Assembly (NCBI RefSeq): GCF_016623615.1
Contig: NZ_JAEHFX010000001.1
Coordinates: forward strand, 682,001-746,000
DNA from: Adhaeribacter terrigena
Lineage (GTDB): Bacteria > Bacteroidota > Bacteroidia > Cytophagales > Hymenobacteraceae
Direction: 5' to 3'
DNA length: 64,000 nucleotides
Below the pieces are notes generated by a model. The model ran no database searches. It was given only the letters and a program-made list of their open reading frames with translations, and had not been told where the DNA came from. Below, piece by piece: positions 18,247-27,327 of this stretch. The stretch's first letter is position 1. Each line of letters begins with the position of its first letter. Both the position numbers and the translations under genes were made by a program.

Positions 18247-18527
18247 AGTAAGGAAGTTTATATAGGTGGTAAATTGAATTCCTGCATCATGGGCTGGATA
18301 TAAAAAAGAGGTGCCAGCCACAAATGCTAAATGACAATTAATGCTAAGTGGTAAGGGTAATTTATTCGGTTTGTTTTATAAGCAAGGGACGTGAAATCCG
18401 GCAGAACAATGTCTTTCAGGAATCATTTTCGATTTTGCGCGGGAGCGTTAATGGCACTGAGTCAGCTCAATGCCTCCCACTAAATCATTATAAATGGAGC
18501 CTGTAAAAGCGAATCCGGACCTGAAAT

Positions 18528-19919
18528 TCAGAGGCGGATCAGTTTTATTGTTTTGCTGCGTTTTTCTGTTTGTAAGCGGACCATATAAAGGCCGTAAGGG
18601 AGATTCTTGGCATCGAGCTCAACGGTATGTTTTTCCCCGTATTTGGTATAGCCTTCTTTTATATTGAAAACCAGGTTTCCCGTTACGTTGTAAAGATCTA
18701 CGGAATACCGGGTATCGCCGGGAACCGAGAATTTTACTTCGGAGGTGGTCATACTGGGGTTCGGATTAACTTCAAGGTGTAAATATACGGCATCGAAAGC
18801 GAGTACGCCCGTACTATACAATGAGTCTGAAGCTATGACCAGGGTGTTGGGGCTGGTATTGTTCTTTATACTAGTGCTGTGATCGAATTCCCCGTTCATT
18901 AGTTTATAAGCCTGCCCGAATGCGATAGGCGCAATGAACGATTCCCGGTACATAATATTTCCGCCGCGTTCTTTGGCCGTGTAAACCACCCTTAGTTTTC
19001 CGGTGACCTCATTTAATAATACAATTCCCTTTGTGCCCGTAGGCGAAACCGGGTAAAGGTTGTCCCAACTGCCGTTTGGCCGCCGCACCAATAGCCCCAG
19101 GTTTGGGTAATCTGACCGGCCGTAATTGGTTTTAACGGCACAATAAAGCGTGCCATCCCGGCCCAGGGTCATGTTCAGGTGGTCGTTGGCCATGCCACCT
19201 CTGAAATTGACCGCAGACTGCGAAGCGGGCACTTCATCTTCGTTCCAGCGTGTGGGGTCGGAGCCGTCAGGATGCGTTCTGAAGCCAAAACGCTGGGAAT
19301 TCTGATTAGACCAGAGTATGCCCACCTTCCCAAAAACGGGCATGGCAATAAGGGCACAGATGTCATCTTTTTTTACTCCCGAAACTACGGTTATCGGGTC
19401 ACTCCAGGTTGAATACGGCGAATCGCTCCAGCGTACATAGATCTTGCTGGTATCGTCGTAGGCGATCCACATGCGGTTCCGGGTGTCAATGTCGATGGTG
19501 GCGGTTTCTGCGCTGTCATCGAGCAGCACCAGTACTCTTTCCGGCCTTGCAGACCATAGTTTGTAGGTAGAAGATTCGGGTACGTATTCTATTGATAATA
19601 AGAAGGACCTTTTTTTTCGATAAAGGATCACGTGTACTACATTGCCTACCACTTTGCAATCGGCCCGGGCATAGGTAGATTTTGCAAGGGTAAGCATCCT
19701 GGTCCAGGTTGTGCCATCTAAACGCCATACATGAGTTCCCGCAGAATCGGTCAGCACGGTCCAATAAAAGTCATCGTGAAACCAGATCTTGGATTGCGGG
19801 CTTTCCTGGGTATCGGTGGTTACTGCCAGGGGGGTTAAGGGAATTGTATTGTAAAACTGAGCCGAAGCACTTTGGATAAAAAGCAAAATAAGGGCCATTA
19901 CAATTAGAAATTTTCTCAT
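18528..19919 (-). CDS. T9SS-secreted propeller protein, paralogue without FN3/LamG
   Basis: 463 aa. Signal peptide 1-20 (SASA). The ~360-residue propeller body matches the gene at 15298-18246 block for block (ESPQSKIWFHDDFYWTVL, RADCKVVGNVVHVILY, IDIDTRNRMWIA, RWSDSPYSTWSDPI, GTLYCAVKTNYG). It then passes directly into a T9SS domain (NPNPSMTTSEVKFSVPG, LPYGLYMVRLQ). So the larger neighbour is this architecture with a ~500-residue FN3x3-LamG insertion before the sorting domain. Tandem duplication followed by domain gain or loss is inferred. Function unknown. Confidence 0.82.
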   Translation of the reverse strand: MRKFLIVMALILLFIQSASAQFYNTIPLTPLAVTTDTQESPQSKIWFHDDFYWTVLTDSAGTHVWRLDGTTWTRMLTLAKSTYARADCKVVGNVVHVILYRKKRSFLLSIEYVPESSTYKLWSARPERVLVLLDDSAETATIDIDTRNRMWIAYDDTSKIYVRWSDSPYSTWSDPITVVSGVKKDDICALIAMPVFGKVGILWSNQNSQRFGFRTHPDGSDPTRWNEDEVPASQSAVNFRGGMANDHLNMTLGRDGTLYCAVKTNYGRSDYPNLGLLVRRPNGSWDNLYPVSPTGTKGIVLLNEVTGKLRVVYTAKERGGNIMYRESFIAPIAFGQAYKLMNGEFDHSTSIKNNTSPNTLVIASDSLYSTGVLAFDAVYLHLEVNPNPSMTTSEVKFSVPGDTRYSVDLYNVTGNLVFNIKEGYTKYGEKHTVELDAKNLPYGLYMVRLQTEKRSKTIKLIRL

Positions 19920-20224
19920 AACGGTTAAGCATTAAGGTAATTCGGCAATCCATTGTTTTCAGGAGTACATTTTATGTTTTTTTAAAGGCTTGGATCGGAA
20001 AACCAATTTTAAAAAATTATAAAAAGGGGGGAATCAGCTTGGTGTAAAGAGTATATATATGGTATAACCTTTTTTAAGTTGTATTATTTCAATTATTTTC
20101 TAAAAATTTCCGTGAACAGGTTATGTTGCTTTCCGAGGACTTGTTGTATTATCCCGTGGCAAGGTTTTCAGGAGTTTTAGCTTAAATAAAAATTGAGTGA
20201 AAGGGCAACCCAAAAAAGGCATGC
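19920..20224. other. Intergenic region, probably holding the promoter of the propeller gene
   Basis: AT-rich 305 bp upstream of the minus-strand gene ending at 19919, with poly-A/T stretches (19975-20020) and a TATATATA run near 20053. No ORF. No exact TAnnTTTG promoter found. Confidence 0.35.
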
Positions 20225-20253
20225 AGTTTTTGCTCCGAAAACCATAGCGTTTT
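20225..20253 (+). repeat. Bipartite TAGCG element, core CATAGCG
   Basis: AGTTTTT block. Located 38 bp from the stop codon of the GT2 gene at 20292 and pointing into it. Confidence 0.72.
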
Positions 20254-20291
20254 GGAAATAAAATAATGGTGTTTACACGTGGTTTAGGATT

Positions 20292-21374
20292 TTAATCAGA
20301 AATCCGCAGGGATTGGGAAAGCATATTTACTTTAGGGTTTACCTGCAGAAACTGAGATTTTGCCTGATCCTGAAATTGTTGTTTGAATAACAAGAGTTCC
20401 CGGAAATTTTGAAGCATGGTACGGTAATTCCGGAAGCTGCCTAGTTTGGCTTTCAGGGAAATATATGCAAGCTCATTGGCCTGTGATGTCCGTAAGCCGG
20501 CTGGCAAAAGGAGGCTTTTTATAAATGCCGGCAGCAGTTTCCGGGTATAATTGGCTACCGTTTTGGCGTATTGAAAATGAAAATCTGCCAGCGAGCGGGA
20601 GCCTTTATTCACCAGAAAACGATAGGGCACAAGGGCAGAGAAGCTTTGCGCACTCTCCCGGAAATACCGTTCGTGATATTCGCGGGTCAGGCGTTTGGCC
20701 GGGATAAAATGGCGGAAAATCAAACGGTCGTGGTACCAGATTGCGTTACCGGCCAGGGCCAAAGCAAAGCAAAGCTCGTAGTCGCCGCCCGAACTCAGGC
20801 TGGCGCCTTTGCGGTCGGTTAACCGGGACCTGAAACCAGCTTTTAATAAGGCCTCAAAAGCTGTTCTTCGCATGACGCTGCCGGCGCCGTAAACCACATT
20901 CGTTTTAACTTTTCCTGATCTTAATGCTTGCGGGCCGCTGGCAAATAAGCGCGAATTTCTGGCCCAATGGGGCGGTTTTTCTTGGAATACCAATTCGCCG
21001 TACCCGCCCAACATCCCTATCTCGGGGTGTTGCATCATTAATTCGTAAGCACGTTTTACATAATCGGGGCAAAGCCAGTTATCGTCGTCGCAGAAAAGCA
21101 CGAACTCGTAACGGGCTTTTGCCAGCCCTAATTCGCGGGCGAAAGTTAAACCCGGCTGGGGCTGATGCAGCAAAGAAAACGGCGTTTTGTTTCCGGAATT
21201 TTCCCAGACAGAAGCCGCCACCGCAGCAGACTGGTCGGTAGAAGCATTGTCGATCACGATCACTTCCCAGGGAATTTCCGGCGGCACATTTTGCCTGGCC
21301 AGGTGGCGCAGCGTGTCAGGTAAAAGCGCTGCGCCGTTATACGTGCAGATAATTACCGATACGCCCGCTTCCAT
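20292..21374 (-). CDS. GT2 glycosyltransferase
   Basis: 360 aa. A GT-A fold at the N-terminus (VSVIICTYNGA, IVIDNASTDQS), the DxD-like FCDDDNW near residue 120, and the acceptor-side region GGDYELCFALAL. It adds a sugar from a nucleotide donor to the polysaccharide repeat unit on the cytoplasmic face; donor and linkage cannot be told. Last gene of the minus-strand locus. Its start overlaps the end of the next upstream gene by 22 bp, so the two are translationally coupled. A TAGCG element match lies inside the gene at 20536. Confidence 0.88.
   Translation of the reverse strand: MEAGVSVIICTYNGAALLPDTLRHLARQNVPPEIPWEVIVIDNASTDQSAAVAASVWENSGNKTPFSLLHQPQPGLTFARELGLAKARYEFVLFCDDDNWLCPDYVKRAYELMMQHPEIGMLGGYGELVFQEKPPHWARNSRLFASGPQALRSGKVKTNVVYGAGSVMRRTAFEALLKAGFRSRLTDRKGASLSSGGDYELCFALALAGNAIWYHDRLIFRHFIPAKRLTREYHERYFRESAQSFSALVPYRFLVNKGSRSLADFHFQYAKTVANYTRKLLPAFIKSLLLPAGLRTSQANELAYISLKAKLGSFRNYRTMLQNFRELLLFKQQFQDQAKSQFLQVNPKVNMLSQSLRISD
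20536..20564 (+). repeat. TAGCG-element match inside a coding sequence, core GCTACCG
   Basis: AGTTT, exact 18-nt spacing, then GCTACCGTTTT. On the coding strand it encodes AKTVANYTRK of the GT2 protein with no frame disturbance. Confidence 0.45.
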
Positions 21375-22417
21375 AATTTATACAGGTTTAGTTTCAGGTA
21401 TAATTTAAGTAGTATAAGGTGCAACAAAGGGCTCCGGTGAAGGTGCAGAATATGCTTTATCTGGGTTTTTACTACCTGCTCGTTATGCAGGCTGTTCCAT
21501 AAACGGTTGGCTATTTTCAGGCCGTAATAGGCATAATACTTTTTAGAACGGGCCAGTATTCCGGTTTTCTGACCTTCGGGTAAATGCTGCTGGATCAATT
21601 TCATGGTCCTGCCAAGGTCTTTTAAATGCCCGCCTTTCAGGAATTTATTGCCCGAAATGGAGTTGGAATGCGTGCGGTATTCTGCCAGGATCTGCGGCGT
21701 ATAAGCAACCGGGTAATGACGCGCAATACGTACCCACATTTCCCAGTCTTCCCCGTAGGTTACCCCAAAAAAGCCGCCCAGTTTTTCGTACACTTCGCGG
21801 CGCACGGTAATGGTGGCATATTGCAGGCGCTGCCGTTCGCTGATCGTTTTGAGCCAATTGGGTAAAATGCCGTCGTGCTGCATTTCGGGCGTTTTATCGT
21901 AGTTTTTCCTACCGTTTTCGTCTATGCAGGTGTAGCGGCAAAAAGCGGCGCCGGCCTGCGGGTTTTGCTCGAAAAGGGTTTCAATTTTGCGGTAATAGCC
22001 ATTTTTAACTTTGTCGTCGCCGTGGAGCAGGTGCACATAATGGCCTTTGGCGCGGATCAGGCAGGTTTCGAAATTTACGAGGCTGCCTACGTTTCTGGGT
22101 TGCCGGAAATACGCAACGCGCCCTTGCCCGATCTGCTTTACCAGGGCTGCCACATCGGCGTCGGTGCTGCCATCATCTATTACTTCTATCTGCATTTCGG
22201 CTGCCGGAATGTTTTGCTGCAATACGCTTTCCAGGGTTTCGGGCAGAAATTGCGCGCAGTTGTAAACCGGGATCATAACCGACCATTTCGGCCGTACACA
22301 ATTTTCAGGTAGCGGTGCAATGCGGGGCGGAGATTTGGGAATGTAAGCCATCGGTTCAGCGGTAAATTGTTTCAGCGGCGGGTTTATGAAGTTTAGAATT
22401 CCGGAGGAAATATGCAC
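21353..22417 (-). CDS. GT2 glycosyltransferase
   Basis: 354 aa from the first start; an alternative start at 22351 (MAYIPKSPPR) is possible because the family domain begins only at WSVMIPVYN near residue 47. Shows IEVIDDGSTDAD, LLHGDDKVKNGYY and YGEDWEMWVRIARHYPVAY, typical of GT2 enzymes that elongate capsule repeat units. A gap of 42 bp to the upstream gene contains a TAGCG element. Confidence 0.87.
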   Translation of the reverse strand: MHISSGILNFINPPLKQFTAEPMAYIPKSPPRIAPLPENCVRPKWSVMIPVYNCAQFLPETLESVLQQNIPAAEMQIEVIDDGSTDADVAALVKQIGQGRVAYFRQPRNVGSLVNFETCLIRAKGHYVHLLHGDDKVKNGYYRKIETLFEQNPQAGAAFCRYTCIDENGRKNYDKTPEMQHDGILPNWLKTISERQRLQYATITVRREVYEKLGGFFGVTYGEDWEMWVRIARHYPVAYTPQILAEYRTHSNSISGNKFLKGGHLKDLGRTMKLIQQHLPEGQKTGILARSKKYYAYYGLKIANRLWNSLHNEQVVKTQIKHILHLHRSPLLHLILLKLYLKLNLYKLWKRAYR

Positions 22418-22445
22418 TTGTTCTTTTCCGGATTTTCCAGTCCGG

Positions 22446-22474
22446 AAAACGGTAGGGTTTCAGCGGGAAAAAGT
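22446..22474 (-). repeat. TAGCG element forming the 3' end of a gene, core CCTACCG
   Basis: The last four sense codons and TGA of the GT2 gene at 22460 (encoding TFSR) lie in the ACTTTTTCCCGC part of the element. It runs in the same direction as the gene, unlike most copies. Confidence 0.7.
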
Positions 22475-23503
22475 AAAGGCCGGTTTTAGTTTACGCATTA
22501 CAAGCTGCTCCCGGATAAAGGCCCGCAAAGATTTTAAACCATCTGACAGCGAATAAACCTGCAGCAGGAAAAGGAACCTGGAAAAGAACGGCAGTTTACC
22601 GGCCAAGGACCAGATGGTGTAATTGCGTTTGTGCAGCGCCGCTTTTTTTATGGCCTTAGCGTTACGATTTACGTTGGGTTTTGCCTGGATGCAAAGCGAA
22701 ATAAAATCAAGCTCTTTTATGCAGGCAACCAAAGCGTTTATGCTGTTTCGGGCTAAAATCGGTCCGAAATTATGACGGTAGCAGAACAGATAACAATCCG
22801 GAACGATGTAGTGCTCGCCGGCGTAGTAGCGGATGTTGCGCAATACCTGTTCCTGTTGGGCGAGTTCGTATTCCGTTTTTTTCAGAACCTGGTTCAGGCT
22901 CTGGCTGGTTTCGCGGTAATCGAGCAGCACTTCGGGCAGGTTATAGAATTTATATCTGCGGGTGAGCTGCCAGAATAATTCGTAATCTTCGGCGTAAGCA
23001 ACAGTGTAATTGTGCACGCTTTCTGAGGCGCTTTTCCGGAACATGATGCTAGGGTGGTAGATCCAGCAAATGAAGGTGAGGTTGTAGTAAAAATGCTCGC
23101 TTTTGAACCGATCCTGCCGGATGAATGTTTTGTCTTCTGAAATTACCCGCACCAGGCAAGATACCATGGCGCAGTCGGGGTTTTGCTGAAGATAAGCGTA
23201 TTGTTTTTCCAGTCGTTCGGGATAGCTGATGTCGTCAGCATCCATGCGGGCAATAATTTCAGTTTGGGCCAGGCCAATGCCTTTGTTTAAGGTTTTAGTA
23301 ATGCCCATGTTCTTTTCATTCTGATAAAACCGAATGCGTGGATCGCCGAAAGTCTTCACAATTTCTACGCTCCGGTCGGTAGAACCATCGTCGATGATGA
23401 TAAATTCGAAATCGCGGAAAGTCTGGTTCAGCATGCTTTGCATGGCTTCGACCAGAAATTTTTCGGCATTATAAACCGGCATCAAAACTGTTACACTAGG
23501 CAT
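22460..23503 (-). CDS. GT2 glycosyltransferase
   Basis: 347 aa. Canonical GT2 (VTVLMPVYNAEKFL, FIIIDDGSTDRS, ARMDADDISYPERL, AEDYELFWQL). The final residues TFSR and stop are supplied by a TAGCG element. Its start overlaps the upstream gene by 8 bp, again indicating coupling. Role: adding one sugar in the exopolysaccharide pathway; specificity unknown. Confidence 0.88.
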   Translation of the reverse strand: MPSVTVLMPVYNAEKFLVEAMQSMLNQTFRDFEFIIIDDGSTDRSVEIVKTFGDPRIRFYQNEKNMGITKTLNKGIGLAQTEIIARMDADDISYPERLEKQYAYLQQNPDCAMVSCLVRVISEDKTFIRQDRFKSEHFYYNLTFICWIYHPSIMFRKSASESVHNYTVAYAEDYELFWQLTRRYKFYNLPEVLLDYRETSQSLNQVLKKTEYELAQQEQVLRNIRYYAGEHYIVPDCYLFCYRHNFGPILARNSINALVACIKELDFISLCIQAKPNVNRNAKAIKKAALHKRNYTIWSLAGKLPFFSRFLFLLQVYSLSDGLKSLRAFIREQLVMRKLKPAFTFSR

Positions 23504-24497
23504 GGGCTGGTTGTTTGGTCAGAATTCCGTTTCTTGTTAAAAATCTGGTAAGCAGGCGCAGAGGTTTTAAAGAAAGTCGCAGCAGTTTTTTCGGCAAGGT
23601 CCGGGAAATAAAAAACCAGTTCGGATTACGGTATGGCAGCAAGGCCTGGTTTAATAGCTTTTTAAGTTTCGCGTCTGAAATGTTGTGATGCTGGAAATAG
23701 TTTTCGAGCCAGTTCAGAAAGTAGGCGCGTACTTTATGGTAATGCCCTTTTTCATTTACCCATTGCACCACCGAGCCCGGCCGTTGGCGGTAAAGGTTAT
23801 TGCATTCCGAAGAGAGGTAAACTTTTTCCCGCAGGTAGATCTTGCATAAAAAAGCCTGGTCTTCATAAAGCTGGTATTCTTTGGTGAACGATTCTTCGAA
23901 ACCGCCAGCTTTAATGATAGCTTTTTTGCTGAGCAACCAGGCACAAGGCCCGGCCGCAGCACCTTTGCTTAGCGGATAAAGACTGTATAATAATTCCACC
24001 GGTCCGAAGACTTTATCCTGATGAGCAGGCAGCCGGATCACGCGGTTTTTTTCGTATAATGAGCCCACCGGAATTTCGATGTCTTCGGCTTTTGGATCGT
24101 TCCAGCTATACCAATGCGTAGAGCCTTCGGCCACTAAACCCAGATCCGGATATTTTTGAAAAATGGCTACCTGCTTTTGTAGTTTTTCCGGCAGCCACAC
24201 ATCATCTGCATCCAGAATAGCAATCAGGTTTCCTTTGGAGTTTTTTACGCCCAGGTTGCGGCTTACGCACACGCCTTTGTTTACATGCCCTTCGTGCTCC
24301 AGGTAAAATATTTTACCTGGATGATCGGCCGCAAACTGTTTTGCAATACCGGTGCTTTGGTTGGTGGAGCCATCGTCTACCAGCAGCAGTTCCCAGTTCA
24401 GATACGTTTGGGCCAGCACGCTTTTTATCGTTTCTGACAGGAATTTTTCTTCGTTCAGAAAGGCGATGATCACGGAAACCAGTGGTTGTGTTTGCAT
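23496..24497 (-). CDS. GT2 glycosyltransferase
   Basis: 333 aa. VSVIIAFLNEEKFL, LLLVDDGSTNQS, AILDADDVWLPEKL and a basic C-terminal tail. The insert between DADD and the acceptor region (GPVELLYSLYPLSKGAAAGP) is longer than in its neighbours. Upstream gap of 193 bp holds two TAGCG elements and no terminator hairpin, so read-through from the deacetylase gene is possible. Confidence 0.87.
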   Translation of the reverse strand: MQTQPLVSVIIAFLNEEKFLSETIKSVLAQTYLNWELLLVDDGSTNQSTGIAKQFAADHPGKIFYLEHEGHVNKGVCVSRNLGVKNSKGNLIAILDADDVWLPEKLQKQVAIFQKYPDLGLVAEGSTHWYSWNDPKAEDIEIPVGSLYEKNRVIRLPAHQDKVFGPVELLYSLYPLSKGAAAGPCAWLLSKKAIIKAGGFEESFTKEYQLYEDQAFLCKIYLREKVYLSSECNNLYRQRPGSVVQWVNEKGHYHKVRAYFLNWLENYFQHHNISDAKLKKLLNQALLPYRNPNWFFISRTLPKKLLRLSLKPLRLLTRFLTRNGILTKQPAHA

Positions 24498-24529
24498 GGC
24501 AGTTAATTTTTTAGTGCGGCTTCATTCTT

Positions 24530-24558
24530 ACTTTTAAACCTTAAATGCCTACCGTTTT
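24530..24558 (+). repeat. Bipartite TAGCG element, core CCTACCG
   Basis: ACTTTTAAACC block, 33 bp before the GT2 start at 24497. One of two direct copies in this gap. Confidence 0.65.
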
Positions 24559-24656
24559 TGATTGCGGATCAGGGGAATTTCAGGATCTAAGGTTCTTGCT
24601 GATATTTCCAGTTTTGCCTTCCGTTGTTTATGGGGCGGCTTCGGGTTGCTTTTCAT

Positions 24657-24685
24657 ACTTTTTGAGGCTCAAACCATAGCGTTTT
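24657..24685 (+). repeat. Bipartite TAGCG element, core CATAGCG
   Basis: ACTTTTT block, ends 6 bp from the stop codon of the deacetylase gene at 24691 and points into it. Confidence 0.75.
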
Positions 24686-24690
24686 TTACT

Positions 24691-25713
24691 TCAACACCAG
24701 CGTTGCGCGGGCAGATATTGTGCGGCAAATTTTTCCGGCGGAAGATCTTTTACCTGGAAACGGCCCATGCGGAATTGTTCGGTCTGGTTGTTTATAAATT
24801 CATCCTGCGTGGTGAAAGCGGCTTTGAACTTTGTCTGGTTTGCGGTCCGCAAGGTCTGGGTATTATAATTGCCGTAGGGGTAGGAAAGCAGCTCGATGTT
24901 CCGGTTGGTAATGTCGCGCAGCAGGTTGCGGTTTTCACTTAATTCCTGTTCCTGAAACTCAGGCGGGTGAAAAGCCAGCGCGGCATGCGAAACCGTGTGT
25001 GCGCCAATTTCAAAAAGGGAGTTCCGGCTGAGTTCCTGCAATTGTTTTTCGGACATGCTTTCGTAACCATTTCTGGGTGCGCTTGTAATAGCAGCCCAAT
25101 CGCGGATTTTTTGTAATTCCTGCTTCTGTATTTTAGGCGGAAGCGGTTTTAAGGTTTGCCACAATTTCAGGAACATGGCGCAGCGGATATTAGGCGGATT
25201 CTCTTCACCGGCTTTCCAGTTGCGGTTAATATGCCGTTGTACGGGCCTGAGTTCCGCTTCCTGTTGCAATTCAAAATTCAGGACCTGACCGTTGATTTTA
25301 CCGGAGAAAACCGGCGGTAATTTTTCTGAAAAAAGGATCAGGCTTTCCAGTTCATCCCACCAGAATTCGGTTTTTTTTCCCAGGTTCGAAGTGGTAATGA
25401 AAAAGGTAGCCGGCAGGTTGTATTTCTCCAGCAGTGGTTTGGCGATCAAAAAATTATCGGCATACCCATCGTCGAAAGTGAGGGCAATGCTTCCGCTTTT
25501 CAGGCGGTTTTTCCTGGCGTTTTGGGTTAGTTCGGTAAGGGAAATTACCCGGCCGGATTGCTGCAGCAACTGGAGTTGCCGCTCAAAATTTTCCGGGCTA
25601 ACGGTTATGTCCCAGATGTCGCTTTTTACTTCGGCCACGCGGTGGTACATCAGCACGGCAGCCTGCGGTGCGAAATACGATCTGAAGATGTGGCGGAAAC
25701 GGAAGTTCATCAT
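24691..25713 (-). CDS. Polysaccharide deacetylase (NodB-like, CE4)
   Basis: 340 aa. NodB fold with motif 1 TFDDGYADN at residues 79-87 (catalytic base and metal aspartates) and motif 2 GAHTVSHAAL near residue 250 (two metal histidines), then LLSYPYGNYN. Removes N- or O-acetyl groups from a glycan. No signal peptide or obvious membrane anchor, so it may act on cytoplasmic lipid-linked intermediates or use a non-classical route. Its start overlaps the stop of the upstream fused GT2-methyltransferase gene by 4 bp. Confidence 0.88.
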   Translation of the reverse strand: MMNFRFRHIFRSYFAPQAAVLMYHRVAEVKSDIWDITVSPENFERQLQLLQQSGRVISLTELTQNARKNRLKSGSIALTFDDGYADNFLIAKPLLEKYNLPATFFITTSNLGKKTEFWWDELESLILFSEKLPPVFSGKINGQVLNFELQQEAELRPVQRHINRNWKAGEENPPNIRCAMFLKLWQTLKPLPPKIQKQELQKIRDWAAITSAPRNGYESMSEKQLQELSRNSLFEIGAHTVSHAALAFHPPEFQEQELSENRNLLRDITNRNIELLSYPYGNYNTQTLRTANQTKFKAAFTTQDEFINNQTEQFRMGRFQVKDLPPEKFAAQYLPAQRWC

Positions 25714-27326
25714 GATAGGGCTTTCTGGGCTTTCAGCGTAATGATTACTTGGTAATGCGGGTCGTGGTGGTCTAGTTTATGGCGCGGAACTTCGGGCAAA
25801 CCCATGCCATATAAAAAAGCAGTGGCCGCAAATACATTTCCGAACGAGCTGATTTTTGCTTTGCCTTCGGGAAAGGTTTTAGTGGTTAATTTCTGCACGG
25901 CCTTATCGGTAAAAGACCAGTACCAGGTTTCTTTCCATTCGCCCTGGTCTATGGGCGTGATGCCGGGAACGGTGAGCAGCAGCGTGCCGCCGGGTTTTAA
26001 AATGCGGTGGCAGGTTTGCATGGCGGCATCAAAATCGTAGATCAGGTGCAGGGTTTGCGTAAGAATGATGCAGTCGAAACTGTTGTCGGCAATCTGGGGT
26101 GCGTGGCTGATGTCGCCAATAATGGTTGCCTGCGGATTTTTATCGTTCACGTGCAGAATTTCGCTTTTGGTAACCCGGGTTTTTCCGAAGGCCATGGTAT
26201 AAGCATTGTCGCCGATCTCAAGCGTTCTGCCTTTTATGTTCTCAGATTCCAGCGCCAGGAAATTTTCGATGTAATACCGGTCCACGGGGCCGCCCCGGTC
26301 GTAGCCAAAGCATTTACTGAACGGCGTGGTGCGGCTGAAATCGCCGAAGGCAACCTGGCCAACTGCCGGAACATGATTTTTGGATAAGCCCATTTTATGA
26401 AGCCATCTTAAACTAAAATCGGGAGCGTTTCGCTTTACAAAGGTCTTTAGCATTGTCTTTCTTCTGGTTACAAGGTGTTTAAAAAGCAGCTCCGGCCGGT
26501 GCCAGATAATGGTGGTGGCCGCCTTGCTTTTATTCGTGCCGGTTTTAAGTTGCTCTAAAAGGGCCTGGCAGTAATAGTTTTTCCAGTTGCGGCGGCCTTT
26601 TTTCAGGGCGTTTTTTTCAGTATCGGTTTTCAGGTGCGGCTTCTGGCGATCGAGTATTTTCAGTACGCCCTGCAGCATACCCGGAATATTGCCAGACATA
26701 TTGCTGTTGTGAAGCCGGTAAGCCGCAATTTTCTCGGTATGGTGCAGAACCGGGTGGTGGCGGGCAATTTTCAGGTACAGATCATAATCTTCGCAGTTAG
26801 GCAAACTTTCATCGAATAGGAACTGGTCGAAAATCCGTCGGTCGTATAAAACGGTGGCGTGCATGCCAATGTAGTTTCCCTGCAATAAATGCTCGTAATG
26901 AGAAGCGCTTACAGTAGTTTTTTCGTCCAGAATCCTACCGTTTGCTACATATACTTTTTCGTGCGCGCCCGATACAAAAGCGAGGTCAGTATATTGCTGA
27001 AGGTAATTTGCGTTGGTTTTAATTGCTCCCGGTAAAAGCCAGTCGTCGGCGTCCAGAAAAAGCAGGTATTGGCCTTTGCTGTGCCTGATCCCGGCGTTCC
27101 TGGCAGCAGATAAACCTTTGTTTGTCTGGTAGATGTACTGCACTTTTGGTGAGTTTTCGGCTACCGTTCTGGTGTTGTCCGTCGAACCGTCGTCTACCAC
27201 AATTATTTCCAGGTTAGGATAATCCTGCCGGCGTACACTTTCGAGCGCATCGGGTAAAAAGGCACCGTGGTTGTAGCACGGTATAATTACCGAAACCAGG
27301 GGAGATCCATGCCGGGCTGTTTCCAT
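25710..27326 (-). CDS. GT2 glycosyltransferase fused to a SAM-dependent methyltransferase
   Basis: 538 aa. Residues 1 to about 235 are a GT2 domain (VSVIIPCYNHGAFL, IIVVDDGSTDNT, LFLDADDWLLPG). From about 330 on a class I methyltransferase of the type-11 sort appears: motif I-like LEIGDNAYTMAFG near 377, then NSFDCIILTQTLHLIYDF and RILKPGGTLLLTVPG. One protein could add a sugar and methylate it or a neighbouring residue; many capsule clusters encode these separately. Two matches to the TAGCG element lie in the GT2 half (26916 and 27142). Confidence 0.87.
   Translation of the reverse strand: METARHGSPLVSVIIPCYNHGAFLPDALESVRRQDYPNLEIIVVDDGSTDNTRTVAENSPKVQYIYQTNKGLSAARNAGIRHSKGQYLLFLDADDWLLPGAIKTNANYLQQYTDLAFVSGAHEKVYVANGRILDEKTTVSASHYEHLLQGNYIGMHATVLYDRRIFDQFLFDESLPNCEDYDLYLKIARHHPVLHHTEKIAAYRLHNSNMSGNIPGMLQGVLKILDRQKPHLKTDTEKNALKKGRRNWKNYYCQALLEQLKTGTNKSKAATTIIWHRPELLFKHLVTRRKTMLKTFVKRNAPDFSLRWLHKMGLSKNHVPAVGQVAFGDFSRTTPFSKCFGYDRGGPVDRYYIENFLALESENIKGRTLEIGDNAYTMAFGKTRVTKSEILHVNDKNPQATIIGDISHAPQIADNSFDCIILTQTLHLIYDFDAAMQTCHRILKPGGTLLLTVPGITPIDQGEWKETWYWSFTDKAVQKLTTKTFPEGKAKISSFGNVFAATAFLYGMGLPEVPRHKLDHHDPHYQVIITLKAQKALS
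26916..26944 (+). repeat. TAGCG-element match inside a coding sequence, core CCTACCG
   Basis: AGTTTTTT, exact 18-nt spacing. Codes for VANGRILDEKT on the minus strand. Confidence 0.5.
27142..27170 (+). repeat. TAGCG-element match inside a coding sequence, core GCTACCG
   Basis: ACTTTT, exact spacing, then GCTACCGTTCT (third T of the tail replaced). Codes for RTVAENSPKV. Confidence 0.4.
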
Positions 27327-27327
27327 C

